Part shown: positions 17,833 to 25,222 of the stretch, one piece after another
How the letters are laid out: the number at the start of each line of letters is the position of its first letter
Position numbering within the stretch: position 1 is the first letter of the stretch
From: Acidobacteriota bacterium
GTDB taxonomy: Bacteria > Acidobacteriota > Vicinamibacteria > Vicinamibacterales > UBA2999
Direction: 5' to 3'
DNA length: 52,897 bases
NCBI GenBank assembly: GCA_947465645.1
Contig: CANIBQ010000029.1
Span: forward strand, 1-52,897
Notes under the pieces: model-generated
What the model saw: the letters and a program-made list of their open reading frames with translations, nothing else
Database searches by the model: none
What the model was told of the DNA's origin: nothing
Program-made: the position numbers and the translations under genes

Positions 17833-18227
17833 CAATCGACGACCCCTTCCCATTGCCATCCGTCAACCGGCCGCTTGATGGTGAACACACGCACCCGCCG
17901 CGCCTCCGGATCCCGGCCCGGTTCGCCGCCGGCGATGATCTTGTCGCCCGCCCTGAGCGTGGTTCTCGTCACCGGATACTTCGCGGCTGAGAGCTGGTTG
18001 CTCGAGCCCCATTCGAGCGTCCAGTTCTCCGTCTTGCCGTCCTTGTTAACGATGTCGATGCGCACGTAGGAATGCGGGTTGCGCCACACGAACTCCTTCA
18101 CCGTGCCTTCGATCGTCACCCGCTTGGTCGAGTCATAGGCGGCCGTGAATGAGTGGTGCGCCACGAGCGGCGCGCCGCCCGCCAGCACGACGACCGCAGC
18201 CGAAAGCGGCAAGAACCTGGGCTTCAT
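17832..18227 (-). CDS. DUF6152-like small secreted protein
   Basis: The 131-residue protein has a signal peptide and a mature start HHSFTAAYDSTKRVTIEGTVKEFVWRNPHSYVRIDI. This His-His-Ser opening, with a beta-strand-rich core, is typical of the DUF6152 family. The family is small, secreted and of unknown function, with the predicted mature N-terminus beginning at or next to HHS. The ATG at 18227 has AGGAGA upstream; longer readings of the frame run into the preceding gene and are rejected. It lies 11 bases after the metallo-beta-lactamase-like gene and overlaps the next gene by one base. An N-terminal His pair can bind metal, which is worth noting next to a protein that has lost its own metal site. 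Confidence 0.78.
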   Translation of the reverse strand: MKPRFLPLSAAVVVLAGGAPLVAHHSFTAAYDSTKRVTIEGTVKEFVWRNPHSYVRIDIVNKDGKTENWTLEWGSSNQLSAAKYPVTRTTLRAGDKIIAGGEPGRDPEARRVRVFTIKRPVDGWQWEGVVD

Positions 18228-18238
18228 GAATGGGTCTC

Positions 18239-19291
18239 CTACTTCTTGAGGCTTTGGTACGCGGCCTCGATGAACTTGTCGGTCGTCCAGTCGCCGGCCG
18301 TCTTGCCGTAGCGCGGCTCGAACTCCAGCGCCGGCCTTCGCGCCTTCACCTGATCGAGCGTCATGCCGCGCCTGATCATGTCCTGCACCCGGTCGCGCAC
18401 GATCGCCACCATCTCCCGGTAATAGGTGACATCGGGTTGATCGGCCAGGCGTCCACGCCCCGGGATCACCAGCGTCCCTTCTTCCGACTTGCGTCCCGGA
18501 ATCGTGATGTCGAGCACCTGCTGCAGGCCGTCGATCACCGCCTGGATGCTGCCACCCGCGTTCAGATCGATATAGGGAAAGCTCGTGAGGTCGACGAGGT
18601 CGCCGACGCTGATCACGTCGGCTGTGCGGAAGTGGACGATGCTGTTGCCATCGGTATTGCCGGGCACGTGCGTGATCATGATCGGCTCGTCGTTGAAGTA
18701 CAGCTTCTTCAGCGGAGTCGAGTAGGTGTCGTCGGGCCATGCCTCTTCCGATCGCGCCGCCGTCTGCCCGGTCGGCGCCGACATGCGGTGATACACGGTG
18801 ACGAAGGAGATCACGCTCGCGCGCTCTTTGCCCAGCCGCCCGTCCGATACCCGCACGTCGGTGGCGATGCGGAACGGGATAGAGGCGCCGGCGGCCGAGA
18901 TCACGTCGTTGCCGCCGCTGTACACGTCGCGCTCGCTGGCGTTGACGATGTAGCGGATCGGCGCCGTCGAGATCGAGCGCACGGCAGCGAGCACCTGCTG
19001 GCTCGTCGCGGCCGGGCCGGTATCGACCATCAGCACGCCGTCCTTGCCGGCATGCACGGTGATGTTCGTGCCGCCGCCGACCAGCATGTAGACGTTGCCC
19101 TTCACATGAAGGACGTCAAGTTTCCCAGGCTCGACGGTGGGAATCGCCGGCTGCCAGGCCCAGGCCGGACGCGCCTGCGGCGCGCGCGGCACCGACTGCG
19201 TCTCGACGCGCTGCACCGAACCGATCAGGGCGAGCGCGGCACAGGTCGAAACCACCAACCGTCGGCTGCCCGGCAGGACTGCCCTCTTCAC
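18239..19291 (-). CDS. Metallo-beta-lactamase-fold protein lacking its metal ligands
   Basis: The 350-residue secreted protein has the sequence frame of the MBL fold: GGGTNITVHAGKDGVLMVDTG, then a helix, then PIRYIVNASERDVYSGGNDV, then VPGNTDGNSIVHFRTADVISVGDLVD. In active relatives the third segment reads N-x-HxHxDH-x-GGN. Here those four positions are Ser119, Arg121, Val123 and Tyr124. The next ligand, His in PGHTDG, is Asn. Only the Asp of VGDLVD remains. It therefore cannot bind the usual di-zinc centre and is probably a pseudoenzyme or binding protein. The GTG start overlaps the upstream stop by four bases (GTGA). The homologue at 48023-48922 keeps all ligands. Confidence 0.82.
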   Translation of the reverse strand: MKRAVLPGSRRLVVSTCAALALIGSVQRVETQSVPRAPQARPAWAWQPAIPTVEPGKLDVLHVKGNVYMLVGGGTNITVHAGKDGVLMVDTGPAATSQQVLAAVRSISTAPIRYIVNASERDVYSGGNDVISAAGASIPFRIATDVRVSDGRLGKERASVISFVTVYHRMSAPTGQTAARSEEAWPDDTYSTPLKKLYFNDEPIMITHVPGNTDGNSIVHFRTADVISVGDLVDLTSFPYIDLNAGGSIQAVIDGLQQVLDITIPGRKSEEGTLVIPGRGRLADQPDVTYYREMVAIVRDRVQDMIRRGMTLDQVKARRPALEFEPRYGKTAGDWTTDKFIEAAYQSLKK

Positions 19292-20166
19292 TGCGCACGC
19301 TCCGCGCCGCCCGCCGAAGCGCTCGTGGCTCGCGGAAAGGGCCCCAGCTTCTTGATGTACTCGGGATACATGGTCTCGCTGCCGCCCTGTCGTGCCTCGT
19401 ACGGCGTGCCGAACTGGTCGACCACCTTCGGGTCCTGCGCTGGAAGGAGATTCTTGCCCGGCAGGTAATGCGGCACCGTGCCCGGCTCGATCACCGTCTC
19501 GGTGGCTTCCTCGCACGGATACGGCGGCATCACCACATCGGGATCGTGCAGCCAGATCAGCGAGGTGCGGACGTACGGCTCCGCGAGGAAGATCGGGTCG
19601 TAGATGATCACGGTCGCGCGCAGGTACTCGGGGGAGAAGCGCCTGAACCGGATGCGCACGGTCGACTCGTCGCTGCGCATCGGACCCCAGCGACGGATGT
19701 AGTCTTCCTTCAGATGGGTGGCCGTCACCACCAGCGTGGTGCCTTCCCATTCGCCGGTCGCAAACCCGCTCCAGCTATGACGCACGTAATCGGGAGGCCG
19801 CGGCCGTCCGTCCATATAGATCGTCGTCTCCTGCTCGCGCATGGAGAGGCGGCCGTGAATGGCGATCAGCTTCTGCGTCGGGTCGTCGACGATGTTCGAC
19901 AGCCGCAGCGTCGCGGCGCCGGCTTCCACTGAGAAGTCGAAGGCGTGGGGGCGGCAGACCCACTCGGGGACGTCGAAATTCTCGGGGGCCCAGCTCTGCG
20001 CCCTCATGCGTCCCGCGGCGCTCAGCGGCAGGCCGGCGTAGTCGCCGTCGAGGCCGCTGCCGTCCTCGTTGCGGGCCAGAGGACGCCACATGCCGGTGAG
20101 ATCGCGTTGCGCCCAGGCCGGTTGGGCCGACAAGACGAGGACCATTACCAGCAGCGGCGCACGCAT
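19288..20166 (-). CDS. Secreted protein of unknown function (paralogue of 17020-17832)
   Basis: The 292-residue protein has a signal peptide (MRAPLLVMVLVLSAQPAWAQ) and begins its mature part RDLTGMWRPL. Conserved features are DGRPRPPDYVRHSWSGFATGEWEG, LVVTATHLKEDYIRRWG and IIYDPIFLAEPYVRTSLIW, which follow the same order as in the paralogue three genes downstream. Such proteins are frequent in Acidobacteriota, and I know of no assigned function. The ATG at 20166 overlaps the stop of the molybdoenzyme gene (TGATG) and its stop overlaps the next start (GTGA), so it is translated as part of the five-gene operon. Two copies in one operon may form a heteromeric partner for the oxidoreductase; that is inference. 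Confidence 0.72.
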   Translation of the reverse strand: MRAPLLVMVLVLSAQPAWAQRDLTGMWRPLARNEDGSGLDGDYAGLPLSAAGRMRAQSWAPENFDVPEWVCRPHAFDFSVEAGAATLRLSNIVDDPTQKLIAIHGRLSMREQETTIYMDGRPRPPDYVRHSWSGFATGEWEGTTLVVTATHLKEDYIRRWGPMRSDESTVRIRFRRFSPEYLRATVIIYDPIFLAEPYVRTSLIWLHDPDVVMPPYPCEEATETVIEPGTVPHYLPGKNLLPAQDPKVVDQFGTPYEARQGGSETMYPEYIKKLGPFPRATSASAGGAERAQ

Positions 20167-21326
20167 CAGATCAGGACCTTTCGGGGCGTCTGCGAGTTGT
20201 CTTCGAGGAAGGATTTCTTGTTCTCCAGTTCCTGCACGGTGGGCTGGATCTTCCCGGTGACGTCGATCACGCGGGAGACGACGGTGTGCTCGCCTGAGGT
20301 GGCATCGGTCCAGGCGTAGTTGAACTGCTTCCATCCGTATTTGTCGCGCGTCGCCGCATCCAGCGTCGCCGGCCGCCACGGACCGTCGTCCACGCGCACC
20401 TCGACCGCCTTGATCGGCGTGCCGTCATTGAGCACGACGCCAAACACGTTGTAGCCTGCGCCCATTTTGGTGATGCGCGCGATGTACGACTTGAGCTGCA
20501 TGTGGCTGATGTCGGACTCGACCCACTTCATCTCGCCGTCGATCATCTCGCCCTTGAAGGTGCGGTACCACCGCGCCTGGAACTTGCCGAGATACTGCTC
20601 TTCCTGCGCGTGGATCTGCGAGAGCCATTTCACGTTGGCGACGCCGTACCAGCCTGGGACCACCAGACGAAGCGGTGACCCCTGGTGGCGCGTGAGCGGC
20701 TCGCCGTTCATCGCATAGGCGAGGAGCGGCTCCGCGGACAGCGCCTTGTCGCGCTTCAGCGCGCGGCCGAACTGCTGCTCGACCTTGAACGTCTGCGCGC
20801 GCCACTCGACTTCCTCTTCGCCGCGGTCGGCGCCGAAGAAGACGAACTCGCGCGCGGCGCGCTTCACGCCCGCCTTGGCCAGCACGTCGCGCAACGGCAC
20901 GCCGGTCCAGCGCCCGTTTCCCGACAGGCCGTGCAGCGGCGCGCGGTTGCCCGAGCACTCGAAGCCGGCGACCACGTCCCTGCTGCCCATGCGGCGGAGA
21001 TCGTCGAGCGAGAACGCGACCGGCCGCTCGACCAGTCCGGAGATCTTCAGGTTGAAGGTGGCCGGATCGACCATTGGGTGGCCGTAATGCTGCGTGGTGA
21101 AGAACTGATCCTTGGGCGTGAGCGCGCCGTTGATCGTCCGGATGTCGATGATGCGACGGTCGGGCGCCGTGTTCGTGACGACCTGCGCGGGATAGCCGAC
21201 AAACGGCACCACCGTCTCGCCCTGCGCCAGGGCCGGGAGCACCCAGTCGGGAATTCCCACGAGTCCAAGTCCTGCAAGCGTGAGCGTGCTCTTCAGGATG
21301 TCGCGTCGGGTGGTCGGCGTGGTCAT
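20166..21326 (-). CDS. Tat-exported sulfite-oxidase-family molybdoenzyme
   Basis: The 386-residue protein starts with a twin-arginine signal (TTRRDILKSTLTLAG). Its molybdopterin-binding domain carries the Mo-ligating Cys124 in GFECSGNRAP, plus GRWTGVPLRDVL, GSPLRLVVPGWYGVANVKWL and a C-terminal dimerisation-type beta domain (about residues 270-370). These are features of the sulfite oxidase family. The members oxidise sulfite, or reduce S- and N-oxides in MsrP-like cases. No heme domain is fused, so electrons must go to a separate carrier. It heads a tightly coupled operon with two secreted unknowns, a degenerate MBL-fold protein and a DUF6152-like protein. Whether sulfite is the substrate cannot be told. 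Confidence 0.88.
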   Translation of the reverse strand: MTTPTTRRDILKSTLTLAGLGLVGIPDWVLPALAQGETVVPFVGYPAQVVTNTAPDRRIIDIRTINGALTPKDQFFTTQHYGHPMVDPATFNLKISGLVERPVAFSLDDLRRMGSRDVVAGFECSGNRAPLHGLSGNGRWTGVPLRDVLAKAGVKRAAREFVFFGADRGEEEVEWRAQTFKVEQQFGRALKRDKALSAEPLLAYAMNGEPLTRHQGSPLRLVVPGWYGVANVKWLSQIHAQEEQYLGKFQARWYRTFKGEMIDGEMKWVESDISHMQLKSYIARITKMGAGYNVFGVVLNDGTPIKAVEVRVDDGPWRPATLDAATRDKYGWKQFNYAWTDATSGEHTVVSRVIDVTGKIQPTVQELENKKSFLEDNSQTPRKVLI

Positions 21327-21348
21327 CGGCTCTGCCCCTTCCGCGCCT

Positions 21349-21378
21349 ATCCTATCGCCGAAGGGCGCCCGTTGTCAG
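21349..21378 (-). promoter_or_regulatory. Probable promoter of the molybdoenzyme operon
   Basis: On the minus strand CTGACA (21378-21373, five of six) and TAGGAT (21354-21349, four of six) are 18 bases apart, and the -10 ends 23 bases before the ATG at 21326. The leader would be about 16 bases and contains GGAAGGGG. Confidence 0.4.
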
Positions 21379-21422
21379 GGGTATGCGGCGCAGGTCGGAC
21401 ACGCACGAGCGCAACAGGAAGG

Positions 21423-21451
21423 GCCCGGTGCCCCTGAAGGGGTCACCGGGC
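21423..21451 (-). terminator. Probable terminator after the SdrD-B-domain gene
   Basis: GCCCGGTG and CCCC pair with their complements through one bulged base, leaving a four-base loop. On the minus strand it lies 12 bases past the stop at 21463 and is followed by a pyrimidine-rich stretch (CCTTCCTGTT). Without a real T-tract its strength is uncertain. Confidence 0.5.
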
Positions 21452-21462
21452 GTCGAGGCCGT

Positions 21463-22332
21463 TTAGTCGCGATGCGGCGCGCAGAGCATGCCGTTGTTGT
21501 AGTTGTCCATCAGGCGGTGTAGCGGTTCGCCAATCTTCCAGGCGTAGCTGGCCGCGTGAACGCCCTTCCCGACCGGACCGTAAGTGGCCATCCATTGATC
21601 GGCGGCCGTGATGGTGGTGGCGACGCAGCTCGTGTCGTTGCCGACCATCGCGTTCAGCATCGCCGACACGAGCGAACTGAACATCGTCGTCGTCCTGTCC
21701 TTGCCGACGCTGTCGAGCCAGGCAAGCGCCTGCGCGCGGCTGTAGGTGACGCCGCCGACGGTGATCTGACCCACCGGCCACGCTTCCGGGTGGTTCTTCC
21801 AGTAGCCGGGCGTACCTGTGCCGGGCTGCACCACCGCCGGCGTAAAGAATCCGAAGTCGGTCGTCGAATCGGGTACCGAGGTGAACGTCGTCGTCACCAC
21901 GCTATTACCGAGGCCGTCCGACACACCGTCGCTGTCGACCGTGTCGTCGGTGCCGACGTTGGGGGGGGACGGCTGTGTTCCTGGGGGAATCTGCACGCTG
22001 ATTTGGTAGGTCACGTCAGGGTCGGCCCAGAAATAGTAGAAGCCCTCGCCGTCGGTCGCTGTGACGTTCGAGTCGAGGGTCACGACCGCTCCCTCGATAC
22101 CCGGCTCGCCCGCATCCTGGACGCCGTTGTTGTTGGCGTCGCTCCAGACCGCGCCGCAGATGCCGCCCGAGGCGCACATCGCCGACTGCGCGGCCGCCGG
22201 CGTGGCCGCCACCGAGGCGAGCGGCAGCAGCGCCGCGGCGAGTGCGGCCGCTCGCGCGTGCTTCAGCGGTCCCTGCAGCAGCTGTTGAGTTTTTTCCCGG
22301 AGCTCGGCCCCACGACGATCCTGATCGGACAT
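21463..22332 (-). CDS. Secreted SdrD-B-like domain protein
   Basis: The 289-residue protein has a long n-region, a hydrophobic signal (about residues 27-48) and an SdrD-B-type domain. That domain contains ICGAVWSDANNNGVQD, AGEPGIEGAVVTL and TDGEGFYYF, with the DxNxNGxxDxGE calcium-binding pattern. A region rich in Thr, Ser and Asp follows, then a C-terminal domain opening GTPGYWKNHPEAWP that often accompanies such adhesin-like extracellular proteins. No sorting signal (PEP-CTERM, LPxTG) is visible. ATG at 22332 is preferred; GTG at 22344 is possible. It is divergent from the glycosyltransferase, with only 30 bases between the starts, so its promoter must lie inside the other gene's 5' end. 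Confidence 0.75.
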   Translation of the reverse strand: MSDQDRRGAELREKTQQLLQGPLKHARAAALAAALLPLASVAATPAAAQSAMCASGGICGAVWSDANNNGVQDAGEPGIEGAVVTLDSNVTATDGEGFYYFWADPDVTYQISVQIPPGTQPSPPNVGTDDTVDSDGVSDGLGNSVVTTTFTSVPDSTTDFGFFTPAVVQPGTGTPGYWKNHPEAWPVGQITVGGVTYSRAQALAWLDSVGKDRTTTMFSSLVSAMLNAMVGNDTSCVATTITAADQWMATYGPVGKGVHAASYAWKIGEPLHRLMDNYNNGMLCAPHRD

Positions 22333-22362
22333 TCTTCTACCCACTCCCTTAGACTGGTTGTT

Positions 22363-23583
22363 GTGCGGTTCTTACTGGTGAATAACCACTGCATCAGCGA
22401 TGCAACGGCTGGCGTGACGCAAAGCCTGCGGACGATCATGGAGTGGCTCCATGACGCCGGGCATGAGTGCCACATCCTGACGACTGCGCGCTTCGAGGCG
22501 CGAGTCACCTTTACGATCGAGGACCACCTGGCGCAGCGCGGAGTGGACCTCGACACCGTCGCCGCGGGCCGCGGACGAACGAAGCGACCCGTCGTCCATT
22601 ACGCGGTCGGCGACGTGCCCGTGACGCTCCTGCTGACTCGCCACAACGATGAAACGAAACCCGATCGTGCGGAGTCGTCGCAGTTCGCGGCGCTGCTCCA
22701 CGACCTGCTCGACGGGTTCGCTCCCGATCAACTGATCGCATGCAACGGACACCCGATGATCTTCGCGGCCCTGGCCGAAGCACGGAGACGAGGCATCACG
22801 ACGGCGTTTGCCGTGCGAGGGTTCGGCTATTACGACCGCCAGTACTTCGCCGACGTCGACCACGTGTTCACGTGCAGCCAGTTCCTCACCGACGTGTACG
22901 CCGAGAAGCTCGGCCTGCAAAGCACACCGCTGGAGCCGCCGATCGATTGGTCCACTGTGGTCGCGCCCGTCGAGTCGCGCGCCTTCGTCACGTTCGTCCA
23001 TCCGGCGCCGCACAAAGGGCTGTACGTGTTCGCGCGTCTCGCCGGGATGCTCGGACGACGACGTCCGGACATTCCCGTGCTTGTGGTGCAATCGGGCCAC
23101 AGTGGCGGCGCGCTGAACACCATTCCAGGCATCGATTTCAGTCAGTACCCGCAGATCATGGCGGCCCCTCCGGTTCCGACGCCGGCCGACTATTTCGCCC
23201 TGACGCGACTCCTGCTCGTGCCGTCTGTCTGGGAAGAACCCTTCGGCAGGGTTGCCGCCGAAGCCATGATCAACGCCATCCCACCAATCGTGAGCAACCG
23301 CGGCTCTCTGCCGCACGTGCTCGGAGGCGACGTTTCCGGGGGCGGCGGCGGACGCGTGCTGTCGATTCCCGAATGGCTCACGGTCGACACCACGCGACTG
23401 CCGAGCGAACAGGAGATCGAACCCTGGTTCGGGGCCGTCTGTGACTTGTGGGACGACTCGAACGTTTACCAGTCCGTCGCGACGCGTGCGCGCGCCATCG
23501 CCGAGGAGCGGTACAGCGAAGCCGTGTCGCGTCAGAAACATGTCCAGTACTTCACTTCGCTCACACCGGGTTCGACTGTGTAA
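22363..23583 (+). CDS. GT4-like (GT-B fold) glycosyltransferase
   Basis: The 406-residue protein opens MRFLLVNNHCISDATAGVTQSLRTI (GTG start), the N-terminal Rossmann strand and glycine loop of GT-B enzymes. The C-terminal half carries AFVTFVHPAPHKGLYVFARLAGML and the EPFGRVAAEAMINAIPPIVSNRGSLP segment, which contains the E-x7-E motif that binds the sugar nucleotide in GT4 members. It transfers a sugar from an NDP-sugar to an unknown acceptor in the cytoplasm. No polysaccharide cluster surrounds it, so it may be a solitary enzyme that glycosylates a protein. The divergent secreted protein at 21463 is one possible acceptor; this is a guess from position only. Upstream extension of the frame lies antisense to that gene and is rejected. 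Confidence 0.8.
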   Translation: MRFLLVNNHCISDATAGVTQSLRTIMEWLHDAGHECHILTTARFEARVTFTIEDHLAQRGVDLDTVAAGRGRTKRPVVHYAVGDVPVTLLLTRHNDETKPDRAESSQFAALLHDLLDGFAPDQLIACNGHPMIFAALAEARRRGITTAFAVRGFGYYDRQYFADVDHVFTCSQFLTDVYAEKLGLQSTPLEPPIDWSTVVAPVESRAFVTFVHPAPHKGLYVFARLAGMLGRRRPDIPVLVVQSGHSGGALNTIPGIDFSQYPQIMAAPPVPTPADYFALTRLLLVPSVWEEPFGRVAAEAMINAIPPIVSNRGSLPHVLGGDVSGGGGGRVLSIPEWLTVDTTRLPSEQEIEPWFGAVCDLWDDSNVYQSVATRARAIAEERYSEAVSRQKHVQYFTSLTPGSTV

Positions 23584-23736
23584 CGGTCATCCGCACAGAG
23601 CGCACACCTCATGCCACAACCCGGTCGTGCGATTTCGACGCATCTGTCTGGGGATTTGCACACTGCCGGGGGCGGCGCACGATGACACCGGGCGCAAAAC
23701 GGTCAGCGCCGCAACGAAATTCGCCATCCCGCCCAC

Positions 23737-23794
23737 CGCCCTGGGAAGAACAACGCCTTTGACAAACGCCTTGGGAAGAACGCCTTGGGAAGAA
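23737..23794. repeat. Three direct copies of a 14-base motif upstream of a promoter
   Basis: The motif CGCCTTGGGAAGAA occurs exactly at 23767-23780 and 23781-23794, and with one change (CGCCCTGGGAAGAA) at 23737-23750. The last copy directly abuts a -35 element at 23795. The array could be an activator-binding site or a local duplication. Confidence 0.7.
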
Positions 23795-23823
23795 TTGACT
23801 GACCGCGCGCCCGGGGCTAGACT
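23795..23823 (+). promoter_or_regulatory. Sigma70-type promoter of the beta-propeller gene
   Basis: TTGACT (23795-23800) and TAGACT (23818-23823) are 17 bases apart. Transcription would start about 30 bases before the ATG at 23862, and GGAG precedes that ATG. The rest of the 278-base gap after the glycosyltransferase gene shows nothing else apart from the 14-base repeats. Confidence 0.55.
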
Positions 23824-23861
23824 CCACCGCGCCGACACTTACTGCGGACGGAGACGTTGCC

Positions 23862-25166
23862 ATGATGACACTCAACCCTAGAACCGGTGCTGTGCTCGCC
23901 TTGCTCGCGGGCGCCGCGCTCGTGATTTCGTATTCGGGCAACCGCGCCCAGGCGCAGACCGGGCCGCGCTACGTGTTCGATCCGGGCTGGCCGCAGACCC
24001 TTCCCAACAAGTGGAAGATCGGCGGCGTCACCGGGCTGGTGGTCGACCGGGATGACAACGTCTGGGCGTACAACCGGCCCAACGACCTGACCAACATCGA
24101 ACTCGAGGCCGAGCTCAACCCGCCGATCGCCGATTGCTGCACGCGGCCGCCGTCGATGATCCACTTCGACAAGAGCGGCACGGTGATCGGATCGTTTGCC
24201 GCGCCGCAGGGCCACGGCATGGACGTCGACAGCAAGGGCTTCGCCTACCTCGGGCAGAACACCGTCCGGAAGTACGAGATGAAGACCGGCAAGCTGGTCG
24301 CCGAGATCCCGCACACGCCCGAAATGGAGAACGGCTCGAAGTTCGAAACGCCCACTCTGCCGAAGTACGTCCCTGGGGTCGGCGGACAGGGCCCGATCGC
24401 CGGATTCCTCCCGCCGCCTCCAGGAGCCGGACGGGGCGGCAACGCGCCCGACCCTGCTGCCCAGGCAGCGGCGCGCGCGGCCTTCCGCGCCAAGTACCCG
24501 CCGTCGACACCGATGATTGTCGGGGGCCTCGAGGAGATCCGCGTCGACGAGGCGAACAACGAGATCTACATCGCCGACAACTACCTGAACGGCCGCATCA
24601 TGGTGTTCTCGCTCGACAAGTTCGAGTTCAAGCGCGGGTGGGGCGCGTACGGCCACAAGCTGGCGGACATCAGCACCCGGGACGAGGATCACGCGTACAA
24701 ACCGAACGGCCCGATGCCGAAGGAGTTTGCCGGCCACCTGACGTTCAACTTCTCGAACGACGGTCTCGTCTACATGGCTGACCGCGTGGCGAACCGCATC
24801 CAGGTGGTCGACCGGCAGGGCAACTACAAGGGGCAGGAGTTCATCCTGGCGCCCTACACGGGGATTGGCGGCTCGACTGGCGGCGTCGCGTTCTCGCCGG
24901 ACAGGGAACAGAGATACCTGTACATCTCGGACCTGACCAACAACAAGATCTGGTTTCTGAACCGCGCCGACGGCAAGGTGGTCGGCACGCTCGGCAGCAT
25001 GGGCGACAACGGAGGCCAGTTCTACGGCCTGCACATGATCGCCACCGACTCGAAGGGCAACATCTACACGGGCGAGGTCTTTGCCGGTGAGCGCGTCCAG
25101 CGCTTCGTGCCCGCCGACAGCCCGCGCGGCAAAGCCATCGAGGCTGCGCTGCGCGTCAACCCGTAG
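23862..25166 (+). CDS. Secreted NHL-type beta-propeller protein
   Basis: The 434-residue protein has a signal peptide (to about residue 32). It has repeated blade-like segments: GVTGLVVDRDDNVWAYNR, HGMDVDSKGFAYLGQNTVRKYE, EEIRVDEANNEIYIADNYLNGRIMVF, NDGLVYMADRVANRIQVVD and IATDSKGNIYTGEVFAGERVQRF. These match an NHL or SMP-30-like propeller of about six blades. A Pro/Gly/Ala-rich insert (residues 175-205) interrupts it. No catalytic residues can be assigned; such proteins bind ligands, or act as lactonases or peptidylglycine-type lyases. The gene has its own promoter and a strong hairpin after the stop, so it is probably monocistronic. Confidence 0.75.
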   Translation: MMTLNPRTGAVLALLAGAALVISYSGNRAQAQTGPRYVFDPGWPQTLPNKWKIGGVTGLVVDRDDNVWAYNRPNDLTNIELEAELNPPIADCCTRPPSMIHFDKSGTVIGSFAAPQGHGMDVDSKGFAYLGQNTVRKYEMKTGKLVAEIPHTPEMENGSKFETPTLPKYVPGVGGQGPIAGFLPPPPGAGRGGNAPDPAAQAAARAAFRAKYPPSTPMIVGGLEEIRVDEANNEIYIADNYLNGRIMVFSLDKFEFKRGWGAYGHKLADISTRDEDHAYKPNGPMPKEFAGHLTFNFSNDGLVYMADRVANRIQVVDRQGNYKGQEFILAPYTGIGGSTGGVAFSPDREQRYLYISDLTNNKIWFLNRADGKVVGTLGSMGDNGGQFYGLHMIATDSKGNIYTGEVFAGERVQRFVPADSPRGKAIEAALRVNP

Positions 25167-25179
25167 CCGTCAGCTCCTG

Positions 25180-25203
25180 GCCGGAGGCCTTCGGGCCTCC
25201 GGC
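25180..25203 (+). terminator. UUCG-tetraloop hairpin, probable terminator
   Basis: A perfect ten-base stem (GCCGGAGGCC with its complement) is closed by the very stable TTCG tetraloop, 13 bases after the stop of the propeller gene. There is no T-tract; the next bases are TATAATCG, the -10 of the following gene. Confidence 0.6.
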
Positions 25204-25209
25204 TATAAT
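25204..25209 (+). promoter_or_regulatory. -10 box TATAAT directly after the hairpin
   Basis: A consensus TATAAT begins on the base after the stem. Transcription would start near 25216, leaving a leader of only about seven bases without a ribosome binding site before ATG 25223. No -35 match exists because the stem occupies that position. Confidence 0.45.
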
Positions 25210-25222
25210 CGTCGGGTTCCCT

